A stretch of 64,000 nucleotides of DNA from Flavivirga algicola (lineage in GTDB: Bacteria; Bacteroidota; Bacteroidia; Flavobacteriales; Flavobacteriaceae), in the NCBI RefSeq assembly GCF_012910715.1, contig NZ_JABBHF010000010.1, positions 1 through 64,000 on the forward strand, written 5' to 3'. The position numbers and the translations under genes were made by a program. Under the pieces are notes generated by a model. That model made no database searches and was not told the DNA's origin. It saw only the letters and a list, made by a program, of their open reading frames with translations. Below are positions 1-9,927 of this stretch, in pieces (position 1 is the stretch's first letter; each line of letters starts with the position of its first letter).

Positions 1-3000
1 CTGTATCCCGTGGCACCTGCGGCTGCGTTCCAGCTGATGTCCGTTCCCACGGCCACATCGGTACCGCCGTTTAGCGGAGCTGATAGTGTTGTGCACCCAG
101 GTACAGTTGCAGGGGCATTTCCTGTTCTAAAACTTTCTTCAACACAACCTATGGCATCACCAACACTATTGTAAGGAATAATAGTTACAAAAATTAGCCT
201 ATTAGCTCTTAAATCGTCTGGTAAATTGTAGGTTGTTACATCACCAACGTCAACATTGTTAAGAACCTCTATACCACCTCCAGTAATACCTACCGTTAAC
301 AAGTAGCCTGTAGCATTAGGTACAGAGTTCCAACTAAGATTTGCATTTACAGGAACATCCGTAGCCCCATTTAATGGACTTGTTAAACTTGTACATGTTG
401 GTGGTCTTGGAATAGTTTCTGTAGTGAAACTTTCTTCAGAACATGAAGTGGCATCTCCTATGGCATTATACGGCGTTATGGTTACGAATATCGTTCTGTT
501 TTCTGGTAAGTCTGTAAGAATATTGTATGTGGTTATATTACCGACATCTACATTATCTATTATATCATTATTACCTGAAGTTGTACCTGCTGTAATACGA
601 TAACCATCGGCGTTAGCTATAGGTAGCCATTCTAAATCTGAATCCACGGGTATTCCAGTTGCACTATCGGTTGGCGTGGTTAAGTTAGTACAGTCAGGTA
701 CAGTTGGAATAGTGCCACTTACAATCACAAAACTTTCTTCTATACAACCAGAAGCATCTCCTTCGCTATTAAATGGTATTAATGTTACAAAAACGGTTTC
801 ACCTCCAGAAAAATCGGTAGCAAATTCGTATGAAGTATCATTAACAATTTCATTATTAACAATGGTTACATTTCCAGGATTGGTACGAACCGTAAGTCTA
901 TAGCCCCTTGCATAAAGAGCAGGTTCCCAGCTTAAGTTGGTATTTACAGGAACATCGGTCGCTGTATTTAATGGTGCTACAAGTTGCGTACACCTAGGAA
1001 TAGGGCAATCTAGCATATCACCAATAATAGACCAACCATAAGTATCAATCATAGATTGTCTTTCTTCTAAGGCATCGCAATAGATTAGCCCCTGAGAGCC
1101 CAAAGTGATTCCAGAGGTGAGTGCTTGTTCAGACCAAGCTATTAATGTGGTGTCGTAATTTTCTCTTGTTAGTGCAGTGTTGTCCAGCATATTTCTCATG
1201 TCGGAAACATGGCTCACATCCCATGTGCTAAATTCCTGATCTAAAGCAGTTGCATTATCAAACATAGAACGCATACTCACGGTACCAATATTCCAACGGT
1301 CTAAAGATTGATTAAATGCCGTAGCATTTCTAAACATATAATCCATGTTTGATACACCTGAAATTCTCCAGTTATTAATAGTTTGATTAAACGCTGTGGC
1401 ATCATTGAACATGAGTTCCATGGTCGTAACACCTCTAACATTCCAACCATCTATCAATTGGTTAAAAGTAGAAGCTCCACTGAACATTTGTCGCATGGTA
1501 TTTACAGATGCCACATTCCAAGAATTTAACGGTTGATTAAACGCTTGAGCATTTCTAAACATAGCCTGCATCGTTGTGACAAAAGAAACATTCCAGTTAT
1601 CTATATTTTGATTAAAAACAGAAGCGCCATTAAACATCTCTGCCATGGTTAATACCTCTCCTGTGTCCCAATTTCCTAATGGTTGATTAAATGCTATCGC
1701 ATCTTTAAACATAGCCTCCGTAGTTGTTACAGAAGCGACATCCCAATTATCGATAGGGTTATTAAATACTTCGGCATCCTCAAACATGGAATTCATTAAG
1801 GTAACAGATGATACGTCCCAAGTGTTTAATGGCTGATTGAATAATAAGGCATTTTGAAACATAGAGGACATATTGGCAACTGCACTCACATCCCAAGCAT
1901 CAAGAGGTTGATTAAATGCCTGAGCACTTTCGAACATGGAAGACATGTTCGCAACCGAGTTCACATCCCAGATATTTAAAGGTTGATTGAAAGCTATGGC
2001 ATTTTTAAACATGGAAGACATATTTGTTACATTGGTAACTTCCCATGTATCAATAGGTTGATTGAAAGTTGAGGCGTTTTCAAACATAGAATTCATTAAA
2101 GTGACAGATAATACCTCCCAATCATTTAAAGGTTGATTAAACGCACTAGTATTTTGAAACATTGCAGACATATTAGTTACAGCTCTTGTATCCCAACTGT
2201 TTATAGGGTAATTAAAATTTTCGGCGTTCCTAAACATATTGCTCATATCTGTAACGTTGCTCACATTCCAATTGTTTAAAGGTTGGTTAAAATCTCGAGC
2301 GTAATTAAACATGCCAGACATATCGGTTACTGCACTCGTATTCCAATTATTTAAGGGTTGGTTAAAAACTTGAGCGGAACTGAACATATACCTCATATTT
2401 GTTACATTGCTTACATTCCAGGTATTTATATTTTGATTGAAGTTCCTTGCTCCTACAAACATTTGATTCATAGTTGTGACACTACTTACATCCCAATTAC
2501 TTAAAGGCTGGTTAAAATCATTGGCTCCATTAAACATTTGGGACATATCGGTTACATGGCTTACATCCCAGGAATCAATATTGCCATTAAAATGCTGAGC
2601 TCCGTCAAACATTTGGGACATATTAGTTACTTGAGATAAATCGGGTATATCTGTAGCATTATAATCCACTAAATTTTCACAATCGAAAAATGCTCTCCGC
2701 ATAGACAGCCATTGTTGTGTGCCCCATTGATCTATTGACAATAGTTTTATGCTATCTGTGCCATAATAAAAATAGTGTGCTGGATAAGTTCCAATGATAG
2801 ATATGGTATAAATACCTGGGGTTAAGTAGGTATGAGTTATGGAACCAGTAACATTGTTGTTAAATTGGTCATCACCCCAATCTATAGAATAATTGTATGT
2901 TAAACCAGAACTGGTTCTTATTTCCAGCTGATTTTCGGCTGAAGTAAAAGGGTCATTAATTCTTGTGTCGTAGGTAAGCTTAAAGGCAGTGGGATCGTTT

Positions 3001-5138
3001 ACCCAGCTCGAAACTACCGTAAAACTTTCTTCGGTACAACCTGTTGCAGGTCCAGTGGCATTATAAGGTACTACTGTAACAAAGACCTGATCTCCTGGAG
3101 TTAAATCTGTTGTAAAATCAATACCAATAACATTCCCGACATCCTCGTTGTCACGAATAATTTGGGTAGTTCCCCCATTTACTCTTCTAACACTTACTCG
3201 GTATCCAGTTGCACCAGGTGCGGCCTGCCATATGATATTGGCATTTGCTGGTACGTTGTTATCTCCATTTTGAGGAGAAACCAACGAGGTACATAGTACA
3301 AAAGGGCAGTTTATAATATCATCAGTGATAGTCCAATTAAAATTATCTATAAGTTCTTGACGGGCATTTCGACCATCACAATAGTTTAGACCGAATGCTC
3401 CTAAATTTACATCATGTCTAACAGCTTGTGTAGCCCAGCCTATTAAGGTATTATCATAGTTGGTTTGAGAGAGCCCCGAATTGGCAATCATATTGGTCAT
3501 ATCTGTAACGCTCGTAATATCCCAACTACTTAAGTCCTGATTAAACCCCGTGGTGTTAATAAACATTTGGGACATATTAGTTACAGCGCTTGTATCCCAA
3601 TTATTTAGGGGTTGATTGAAAGCGATAGTAGCTGTGGTGGAGGCAAACATAGCGGCCATGTTAGTTACAGCACTGGTATTCCAATGGTTTAAAGGTTGGT
3701 TAAAAGCTTCTGCCTGTCTGAACATCTGGTACATATTTGTTACATTACTTACATCCCAGTTTAAAGGTTGATTAAACACCTCTGCTCCTAGGAACATCTG
3801 GCTCATATCTGTTACGTTGCTTACGCTCCAATTTCCAATAGGTTGATTAAACGTTCTTGTACGTCTGAACATTTGGCTCATATTGGTTACATTACTTACA
3901 TCCCAAATACTAATATTTTGGTTAAAAACGTCAGCACGGTAAAACATACCATTCATATTTGTAACGTTACTTACATCCCAGATACTTATATCTTGATTAA
4001 AGCTATCTGTGTCTTCAAACATGCTCCTCATATTCGTCACATTGGTTACGTTCCAGTTGTTTAGTGGCTGATCAAAATTTCGAGTGTTCCTAAACATATG
4101 GCTCATACTGGTCACGTTACTGACGTCCCAACTATTTAATGGTTGATTGAAAGTGTTTGTCAAATAATAACCGTCAAACATACTGGTCATATCGGTCACA
4201 TTACTTACATTCCAACTATTTAGAGGTTGATTAAAACTGGAACTTCTTTGAAACATGCGAAGCATAGTAGTGACAGACGAAACATCCCAGTTGTTTATAT
4301 TTTGATCAAAACTTCTTGCAGAATTAAACATGTCAGACATGTTTGTAACATTACTTACAATCCAGCCATTTAATGGCTGATTAAAAGTTCTAGCACTCGA
4401 AAACATTCCAGCCATGTTTGTAACTTGGCTAACATCCCAATTGTTTATATTTTGATTGAAGGAATTTGCACTCCTAAACATGGAGAACATATCGGTAACT
4501 AAAGCTGTGTTCCAATTATCTAAGGGTTCATTATAAGATGAAGCTCCGTTGAAAGTTTCAGACATAGTGGTTACATTACTTGTATTCCAATTGTCTAATG
4601 GTCTGTTAAAGGTATAAGCACCTGAAAATATTCCTGAGATATCTGTTATGTTACTGGTGTCCCAATTATTTATAATACCATTGAAAGCTCTAGCCCCCCT
4701 AAACATATACCTAAGGGATGTTACTTGTGAGAGGTCAGGGTTATCAATAGCATCAAAATTTAAGTTTATACAACCATAAAAAGCATTTTCCATGGTTTGC
4801 CATTGAATATCTCCCCATGCAAGTATTTCTATAATTTTGTTTTTATCACCGCTATTATTAAAATAGATAGCAGGGAAATCACCACTTATCTGTATGGTGT
4901 ATCGTCCTGGGGTGGCGTATGTATGGGATGCATCTCCAGTTAAGTTTGAATCTGTTAAGCCGTCTCCCCAATTTACGGTATAGTTGTATGTATAACCAGG
5001 GTTTGTGGGGATAATAATTTGATTGGAAGCCGAAGTGCCTGTATCTGTTTGTTCTGTATCCCAAATAGAATTAAATGTCTGTCCAAATAGGTTATAGCAG
5101 AAAAAGATGAGTAGAATAGTAAGAGTATTTTTTGTCAT
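1..5138 (-). CDS. Giant BspA-like (DUF285) surface repeat protein, C-terminus beyond window
   Basis: The reading frame opens at the ATG complementary to 5136-5138 and stays open to the left edge, so at least 1712 residues are present and the C-terminus is missing. Residues 1-20 (MTKNTLTILLIFFCYNLFGQ) are a signal peptide. Then come a PKD-like domain with WGDG (about 25-90), a first array of about 17 repeats of 24-26 residues (about 133-553), an Fn3-like domain (about 613-709), a second PKD-like domain (about 715-800), a second array of about 19 repeats (about 833-1320), and about four tandem Fn3-like domains. The repeat unit reads FNQ-x2-NNWDVSxVTNMxxMF, the hallmark of DUF285/BspA leucine-rich surface proteins. 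Such proteins are secreted, in Flavobacteriaceae usually by the type IX system, and serve in adhesion. A T9SS sorting domain would lie outside the window. Function is inferred from the family only. Confidence 0.9.
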   Translation of the reverse strand, partial: MTKNTLTILLIFFCYNLFGQTFNSIWDTEQTDTGTSASNQIIIPTNPGYTYNYTVNWGDGLTDSNLTGDASHTYATPGRYTIQISGDFPAIYFNNSGDKNKIIEILAWGDIQWQTMENAFYGCINLNFDAIDNPDLSQVTSLRYMFRGARAFNGIINNWDTSNITDISGIFSGAYTFNRPLDNWNTSNVTTMSETFNGASSYNEPLDNWNTALVTDMFSMFRSANSFNQNINNWDVSQVTNMAGMFSSARTFNQPLNGWIVSNVTNMSDMFNSARSFDQNINNWDVSSVTTMLRMFQRSSSFNQPLNSWNVSNVTDMTSMFDGYYLTNTFNQPLNSWDVSNVTSMSHMFRNTRNFDQPLNNWNVTNVTNMRSMFEDTDSFNQDISIWDVSNVTNMNGMFYRADVFNQNISIWDVSNVTNMSQMFRRTRTFNQPIGNWSVSNVTDMSQMFLGAEVFNQPLNWDVSNVTNMYQMFRQAEAFNQPLNHWNTSAVTNMAAMFASTTATIAFNQPLNNWDTSAVTNMSQMFINTTGFNQDLSSWDITSVTDMTNMIANSGLSQTNYDNTLIGWATQAVRHDVNLGAFGLNYCDGRNARQELIDNFNWTITDDIINCPFVLCTSLVSPQNGDNNVPANANIIWQAAPGATGYRVSVRRVNGGTTQIIRDNEDVGNVIGIDFTTDLTPGDQVFVTVVPYNATGPATGCTEESFTVVSSWVNDPTAFKLTYDTRINDPFTSAENQLEIRTSSGLTYNYSIDWGDDQFNNNVTGSITHTYLTPGIYTISIIGTYPAHYFYYGTDSIKLLSIDQWGTQQWLSMRRAFFDCENLVDYNATDIPDLSQVTNMSQMFDGAQHFNGNIDSWDVSHVTDMSQMFNGANDFNQPLSNWDVSSVTTMNQMFVGARNFNQNINTWNVSNVTNMRYMFSSAQVFNQPLNNWNTSAVTDMSGMFNYARDFNQPLNNWNVSNVTDMSNMFRNAENFNYPINSWDTRAVTNMSAMFQNTSAFNQPLNDWEVLSVTLMNSMFENASTFNQPIDTWEVTNVTNMSSMFKNAIAFNQPLNIWDVNSVANMSSMFESAQAFNQPLDAWDVSAVANMSSMFQNALLFNQPLNTWDVSSVTLMNSMFEDAEVFNNPIDNWDVASVTTTEAMFKDAIAFNQPLGNWDTGEVLTMAEMFNGASVFNQNIDNWNVSFVTTMQAMFRNAQAFNQPLNSWNVASVNTMRQMFSGASTFNQLIDGWNVRGVTTMELMFNDATAFNQTINNWRISGVSNMDYMFRNATAFNQSLDRWNIGTVSMRSMFDNATALDQEFSTWDVSHVSDMRNMLDNTALTRENYDTTLIAWSEQALTSGITLGSQGLIYCDALEERQSMIDTYGWSIIGDMLDCPIPRCTQLVAPLNTATDVPVNTNLSWEPALYARGYRLTVRTNPGNVTIVNNEIVNDTSYEFATDFSGGETVFVTLIPFNSEGDASGCIEESFVIVSGTIPTVPDCTNLTTPTDSATGIPVDSDLEWLPIANADGYRITAGTTSGNNDIIDNVDVGNITTYNILTDLPENRTIFVTITPYNAIGDATSCSEESFTTETIPRPPTCTSLTSPLNGATDVPVNANLSWNSVPNATGYLLTVGITGGGIEVLNNVDVGDVTTYNLPDDLRANRLIFVTIIPYNSVGDAIGCVEESFRTGNAPATVPGCTTLSAPLNGGTDVAVGTDISWNAAAGATGY

Positions 5139-5800
5139 GGTTTGGTGTCTTTAAGTAATAAGCCAAATATGAGGTTGGGTTTTAACGCTATATTTTTATT
5201 ACGGACTTTTTATCATCCATAAAACTCCAAATACAGCATTAAGTAATGATGCAAAATGAGTCAACACAACTAAATTGCTTAGTCTAAAATGTTACAGCAA
5301 AATAAAAGTTATCACCTCTAATCACTTTTAATATGGATGCTGTAAATGAGCGTTTAAGGAGCTTAATTTTTTTCATAGGTTGGGTTTTGATTCAGGTTAT
5401 TCTTAATGACTGGGTCGGTAATTTGCCGACCCAGCTAAAAATGCTTAAAAAATTATGTGATGTTAATGTACACGCGTATAGTAACTGGTAGTTCATCTAA
5501 TCATAAATTTTAAAAGGATGATATTTGTTTTGGTCACTCTATAAAATTTCATAAGACAAAGATGCATCATCATAAACATTAAGGAAACATCTTTTCCAGT
5601 GAAAAAAATACCCTGAAAACAGGGTATTAGAAAATAAAAAAAAGTTGTATGAGTTTTGTTTTAGGAAAAACCAATCTTAAAATAAGCCTACCATCAAAGT
5701 GTGATGGTAAAAATGAATAAATACTAAATAGAGACATGAAGAATAATTTAAAGATGGATGTTAACCAGAAAAATTAACATAGCGAAAAGGAAAGGAGGCA
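5139..5800. other. Intergenic region: long putative leader with hairpins
   Basis: No credible gene is present in this 660-bp stretch. It holds a 9-bp perfect hairpin (CTGGGTCGG / CCGACCCAG, 5410-5434) without a T tract, the 70-bp repeat copy at 5556-5624, and an 8-bp hairpin (TACCATCA / TGATGGTA, 5689-5709) that may end the response-regulator transcript. If transcription of the BspA-like gene starts near the 5556 element, its untranslated leader would be about 400 nt long and would contain the 5410 hairpin. Confidence 0.5.
5556..5624 (-). promoter_or_regulatory. 70-bp shared upstream element, copy 1, with TACCCTG-AAAA-CAGGGTA palindrome
   Basis: This segment is about 90 percent identical to 9928-9997, with a handful of substitutions and one single-base indel. 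Both copies contain a CCCTG-AAAA-CAGGG inverted repeat; here it extends to 7-bp arms. Read on the minus strand both copies end in GCATCTTTGT, close to the Bacteroidota -7 consensus TAnnTTTG. This copy lies about 420 bp upstream of the BspA-like gene. Function as a promoter/operator is inferred. Confidence 0.55.
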
Positions 5801-6442
5801 TTAATCCAAATACTTCATTTTTATGGCATATTTAGTTAGTCCTGCTAAGTTTCTTACCTCTAATTTTGCAATTAAATTTTTGCGGTAGCTCTCTATAGTA
5901 TGCTTGCTTAAAAACAATTTATCTGCTATTTCTTGAGTGGTATACTCTTTTGCTATTAAAGTAATAACATCAATTTCTCGTTGTGTTAATTTGATGTTTT
6001 CTTTTTTCTTTTTAGAAAATTTATTTTCCATATAGATATCTGTGATCTCTCTTGAAAAATATTTATCTCCTTTTAAAATAGTTTCTATAGCCTTTAGTAA
6101 TTCCTTTTTTTCTGCATTTTTTGGTACATAACCATCTACGTTGCTCTCAATAAGCGTATCAATCATATCTGGATTGGTATGCATGCTTACAGCAAGGATT
6201 TTTAAATGGTTGTTTTTTTCTTTCAAAGTTTTGGTCAATGCAATTCCATCCATTTCTGGCATGGTAATATCTGTAATAACAAGATCTATCTGTTCATTAT
6301 TATTAATATCTATATACTTAGAGACCTGGGCACCATTTTTTGCGGTTAATAAAATATTATAGGCCTCTTCAGATTCGAAAATACTTAGCAAACCATCTAA
6401 AAACATTTTATGATCATCTGCAATAATTAAATTATACTTCAT
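5801..6442 (-). CDS. LuxR/NarL-family response regulator
   Basis: This 213-residue protein has an N-terminal receiver domain and a C-terminal LuxR-type helix-turn-helix. The acidic pocket is DD at residues 9-10, the phospho-acceptor is Asp58 in VITDITMPEMDG, and the switch residues are in LAVSMHT and the VPKNA lysine. The HTH is LTQREIDVITLIAKEYTTQEIADKLFLSKHTIESYRKNL (given here only as a landmark for residues about 152-190). Its start overlaps the 3' end of the sensor kinase gene by 11 bp, so the two are cotranscribed and probably translationally coupled. The likely targets are nearby genes carrying the shared 70-bp element, which is an inference. Family assignment is certain; regulon is not. 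Confidence 0.93.
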   Translation of the reverse strand: MKYNLIIADDHKMFLDGLLSIFESEEAYNILLTAKNGAQVSKYIDINNNEQIDLVITDITMPEMDGIALTKTLKEKNNHLKILAVSMHTNPDMIDTLIESNVDGYVPKNAEKKELLKAIETILKGDKYFSREITDIYMENKFSKKKKENIKLTQREIDVITLIAKEYTTQEIADKLFLSKHTIESYRKNLIAKLEVRNLAGLTKYAIKMKYLD

Positions 6443-8588
6443 AGGTAGTGGGTTTCAAGTTAGAAATTTCGATACTTATTATAGTACCTATTCTGGGGTT
6501 GGAGTCAATATTTAGAACTCCCGATATTTTTTTCAATCGATTTTTCATGTTTTTAAAGCCGATTCCATTGGTTTGTTTTTTAATATCGAAACCAATGCCA
6601 TTATCTTCAAAAATAACACCAAGAACATTGTCTATCAAATTAATTTGAATATCAATAATACTTGCTTTAGCATGCTTAATAGTATTGGTTATTAATTCTT
6701 GAATAATTTTAAAGATTTCAGCCTGTAGTCTCTCATCCAAGAGGTCGATTTCTTCGACAGGATACGCATCCATATTTGAACTTATAGAACTGCCTTCTAA
6801 TGTATTGTTAAGATACTCTCTAAGCACATTACAAAAATTGTTTTCACGAAATTTTTTGGGAATTAAATTATGTGATAAATCTCGAACTTGCCTGTAAGTA
6901 TCATCTATTTGAAGGTTAATAGAATCAAAATTACTACTGTTGTCAAGATTATTTAATCGTAATTTGATGCCAGCTAAATTACCCCCTATACTATCGTGTA
7001 GTTCTTGGGCAATACGGGCACGTTCACTATTTTGGCCTTTTATCGAGGCTTTTACTAATTTTAATTCTTGATCTTTTAAGATAGATGCTATTTTTTGTTC
7101 GTTTACTTCTTCCTGTTTTGTGTTTAGCTCGTTTTGCGCTTTTAACTTTAGGTAGTAGGTATACAATAAACCTATCATAGGTATTAAAAAGATAAGAAAG
7201 GAATATAGAACCATATTTTTAATACTTCTTTGTCTTTGTGTTTCTGCCTGTTGAATTAAAAATTGGGCCTCTTTAATTTCTTGATTTTTTTTAAGCAGAT
7301 TATTTTCATTAATCGTTTTTTCTGTTGCATTTTGAATAAACAGCAAGTCATTTTCACTTTCTTTCTTTTCTATTTTTCTTTGTAGTTCCAAGTTTTGAAA
7401 GGCCTCTCTTTGATTTGCAAACTCTAAATCTCGATTGACTTTTTCAGCCTGTAGGAGACTAATTTCTTTTTCCTTTTGTAGTGTTTGGTATTTAACTTCC
7501 AATTCATTGATCTCTTCGTTTTTTTGAAGTTGACCGATAGAATCTTTTACAGTAAAGTATTTTGAAGAAAAAAAGTATGCTTTTTTATAATCAGATTGAT
7601 TTAGTGCTATGGTTTTTAAGTTTTCATAGATATTTAATTGTTGATCTAGATACCCTAACTCGATTGAGTTTACGAGGGCAGACGTGTAAATCATTTCAGC
7701 GGTATCGTATTTTTTTGCATTGACCAAAATACTCCCTACATTCATTTCAGCCATTAGTTTTTCTTTATAAAATTTATTTATACTTGCTATTTTTATAACT
7801 CTATCATAGAGTGCTAAAGCTTCGTTTTTTTTATTTTGTATTTGGGCATTAGAAGCTAAATTCATTAATGTAGATGTTATTGCAGAAGTATAATGTTCTT
7901 GTTCAGCTATTTTCAGTCCTTTTTTTAAAAAAAAATCGGAAGTTTCAAAATCTTTACTTTCTGAATAAATATGACCTAAATTGATATAACTGCCCATAGT
8001 TATTTCAATATTCTTTTTATACGTTAAGCACTCATTAAAAAGTTGCGTAGCCTGTTTTAAGTCCCCTATATCCATGTAACTCACTGCAAGCCCATGCAGG
8101 TGTTTGAAATAATTTCCCTCTTCATTATATTTTTTTGCTAATATGATGGCTTTTTGATGCCATTTTTTACTTTCTTCAGTCAGACCTTTTTCTTTATAAT
8201 TAATAGCTAATAAATTATAAGCTGCAGTTTTCCTTCTAGAGATTAACGAATCGTTTCCTACGGTATTCAATTTCATATATTCGTCGACATAGAAGTTGGA
8301 AGAATCTGCTAGCTGTCTATTATTAAAATAATGTGCTAATAATAAAACGGCATTGATTCTGGCATAATGCGTTCTCGATTTTTTTCGAAGCTTATGTCCA
8401 ATAGTATAAGCTTCTTTGTCGCCACGATTTAAAATTTCAAAAGCTTCATATATTTCTGCCTTTTCTTTTTTCTCTATTTCTGGAGCTATATCTATTTTAA
8501 AAGAGGAGTTTGAGTCATTAACCTGAGCAGCTATTGTCGTTGAAAATAGTAGTAGGGCTAAAAATAATTGGTATAATGACTTTAACAT
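6432..8588 (-). CDS. TPR-containing sensor histidine kinase (HisKA_3/HATPase type)
   Basis: The 718-residue protein starts with a signal peptide ending near AAQ. Tetratricopeptide-like helical repeats fill about 60-340, followed by a long coiled coil rich in E, K and Q (about 350-465). A single membrane segment lies near 470-490 (MVLYSFLIFLIPMIGLLYTY). The kinase core has the HisKA_3 box ERARIAQELHDSIGG with the phospho-accepting His near residue 531, and an HATPase domain with an N box (ELITNTIKHA) and G box (DNGIGFD). This architecture, a periplasmic TPR sensor with a NarL-type kinase, is common in Flavobacteriaceae. It is cotranscribed with the response regulator that overlaps its end. The signal sensed is unknown. 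Confidence 0.92.
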   Translation of the reverse strand: MLKSLYQLFLALLLFSTTIAAQVNDSNSSFKIDIAPEIEKKEKAEIYEAFEILNRGDKEAYTIGHKLRKKSRTHYARINAVLLLAHYFNNRQLADSSNFYVDEYMKLNTVGNDSLISRRKTAAYNLLAINYKEKGLTEESKKWHQKAIILAKKYNEEGNYFKHLHGLAVSYMDIGDLKQATQLFNECLTYKKNIEITMGSYINLGHIYSESKDFETSDFFLKKGLKIAEQEHYTSAITSTLMNLASNAQIQNKKNEALALYDRVIKIASINKFYKEKLMAEMNVGSILVNAKKYDTAEMIYTSALVNSIELGYLDQQLNIYENLKTIALNQSDYKKAYFFSSKYFTVKDSIGQLQKNEEINELEVKYQTLQKEKEISLLQAEKVNRDLEFANQREAFQNLELQRKIEKKESENDLLFIQNATEKTINENNLLKKNQEIKEAQFLIQQAETQRQRSIKNMVLYSFLIFLIPMIGLLYTYYLKLKAQNELNTKQEEVNEQKIASILKDQELKLVKASIKGQNSERARIAQELHDSIGGNLAGIKLRLNNLDNSSNFDSINLQIDDTYRQVRDLSHNLIPKKFRENNFCNVLREYLNNTLEGSSISSNMDAYPVEEIDLLDERLQAEIFKIIQELITNTIKHAKASIIDIQINLIDNVLGVIFEDNGIGFDIKKQTNGIGFKNMKNRLKKISGVLNIDSNPRIGTIISIEISNLKPTTYEV

Positions 8589-8680
8589 AATTGGTGTTTT
8601 ATAGGCAGTATTTTTTGTTGAAAAGTGTTTTTTGAAATAATACTTTAAATTGAAAACAGCTTTTAATGTTTAATAATACT

Positions 8681-8713
8681 AAAAACTCACCCTTAAAAAA
8701 AGGATGAGTTTTT
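8681..8713 (-). terminator. Rho-independent terminator after the LipL32-like gene
   Basis: AAAAACTCA (8681-8689) pairs with TGAGTTTTT (8705-8713), extended by CCTT/AAGG pairs with a bulge. The hairpin begins 18 bp beyond the stop codon of the minus-strand gene at 8731 and provides a T run in both directions. Confidence 0.7.
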
Positions 8714-8730
8714 ATTTTTTTGAAAAAATT

Positions 8731-9414
8731 TTACAATTCTTTCTTTAAGGCTTCAATAGTTTTAGCCATAACTACCCCTGGAAGCTTTATTGGAGCGGCA
8801 ACCTGTGCCAAAAATGTTCCCTTAACTTCGCCTGTTTTATAAGTCGTAAAACCAATACGATATAAACCTGCAGTTAATGCTTTTTGTGGGTTACTAGCTT
8901 CGCTTTTATATCTCAACAATGAATTATATCGGCTACCGCTTGGTTGCTTTGGCATTTCGCTACTATCGTCATTACGTTCTAGTACTGTCCATTTGGCATT
9001 GCTTACAGCAGTTTCGCTAATTTTATCTTTACTAAAAATATCCGAACGCTCTAAGGTAATATACGTATCGAAATACTCACTTGAACTGGCATTATCTGTG
9101 TAGGCTTTAGATTTTATAGCATTTTTTATTTTAGCCTTTCCAACTGGCGACATCATTCTTATTCCTAATTCTGGAGCTACAGCTGGTATCCATACATAGA
9201 TATAATAAAACTTCTTGTTTTCTCTTGTTTCATCTTCATTTCCAGGAGATGCGTATCCCAAATAAGACACCATATCTGTATAAGGAACTTTTATGGTTTT
9301 GGGACCTATTTTCTTTTCGGTTAAACCTCCGAATTTCGATAATTTTTGAGCATTTGCATTTACGATACTACCAATAGTCAATAAAGCTATTGCAATGACA
9401 TTTTTTATTTTCAT
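8731..9414 (-). CDS. LipL32-like secreted protein
   Basis: This 227-residue protein has a signal peptide (about residues 1-22, ending NANAQ) and resembles the major leptospiral surface protein LipL32. From memory of that family, the shared blocks are the SYLGYASPG segment, KKFYYIYVWIPAVAPELGIRMMSP (residues about 67-90), EYFDTYITLERS, an acidic patch at NDD, RYNSLLR, and GLYRIGFTTYKTGEVKGTFLA near the C-terminus. LipL32 is a jelly-roll lipoprotein that binds calcium and matrix proteins. Unlike it, this protein has no lipobox cysteine, so it should be soluble in the periplasm or exported. It follows a small membrane-protein gene by 39 bp, suggesting one transcript. The fold assignment is strong; the role here is unknown. 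Confidence 0.8.
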   Translation of the reverse strand: MKIKNVIAIALLTIGSIVNANAQKLSKFGGLTEKKIGPKTIKVPYTDMVSYLGYASPGNEDETRENKKFYYIYVWIPAVAPELGIRMMSPVGKAKIKNAIKSKAYTDNASSSEYFDTYITLERSDIFSKDKISETAVSNAKWTVLERNDDSSEMPKQPSGSRYNSLLRYKSEASNPQKALTAGLYRIGFTTYKTGEVKGTFLAQVAAPIKLPGVVMAKTIEALKKEL

Positions 9415-9453
9415 TTTGTTTGTATTTATTTATTATTTTGATGATTAATAATT

Positions 9454-9870
9454 TTAGAATATGAAAGAAGCTACGATCATCCAGCACCCAACAATTAATC
9501 CAACAACGCCTAATTTTCCTTGTTTAGGAGCTAATTTCGCTCTCAAGTTATTTGCTTTTTCCTTAGCTGCTTCGTTTTTAGATAGGATAAACTTATTAAT
9601 CAAGCCAAAGCCTAGCATAAATCCTAAAATAGCTTCAACGATACACCCAGCTAATAAGGTGGTCCACCATATTGGGCGTGTTGTAAGCATGTGAAGGTTT
9701 AATACAGATGTAATAACCCCCCAAACACCCCAGCAGAAAAAGATAAATCCAATCCATCCTTGGTATGGTTCAATTTTTTCTAATAGTTCTTTTGCGTTTG
9801 GTTTTTTTGAAAGAAGTAAAGATGGTACGGCCACAATACTTAGTAAGATTAAGGTAATTCCCCATTGCAT
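9454..9870 (-). CDS. Small polytopic membrane protein, unknown function
   Basis: This 138-residue protein shows four hydrophobic segments (about 4-20, 38-58, 68-92 and 116-138). They are separated by short polar loops, including a lysine- and alanine-rich loop at about 96-113. No catalytic motif is recognised. It is first in a probable two-gene transcript with the LipL32-like gene 39 bp downstream. Its start lies 58 bp from the second copy of the 70-bp element, which probably contains the promoter. Function cannot be assigned from sequence. Confidence 0.75.
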   Translation of the reverse strand: MQWGITLILLSIVAVPSLLLSKKPNAKELLEKIEPYQGWIGFIFFCWGVWGVITSVLNLHMLTTRPIWWTTLLAGCIVEAILGFMLGFGLINKFILSKNEAAKEKANNLRAKLAPKQGKLGVVGLIVGCWMIVASFIF

Positions 9871-9927
9871 AATTTTAAATTTTAAAGGTTAATATTTGTT
9901 ACTTGGTATTTAATAAAAAATTGAGGT

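Noticed and set aside
676-903. Plus-strand open frame within the BspA-like gene
   Set aside because: It is antisense to the Fn3-like repeats and has no coding character of its own.
1180-4740. Evenly spaced DNA repeats resembling a repeat array or CRISPR
   Set aside because: They are in-frame codons of 24-26-residue DUF285 repeats, with divergent sequence and no spacer structure.
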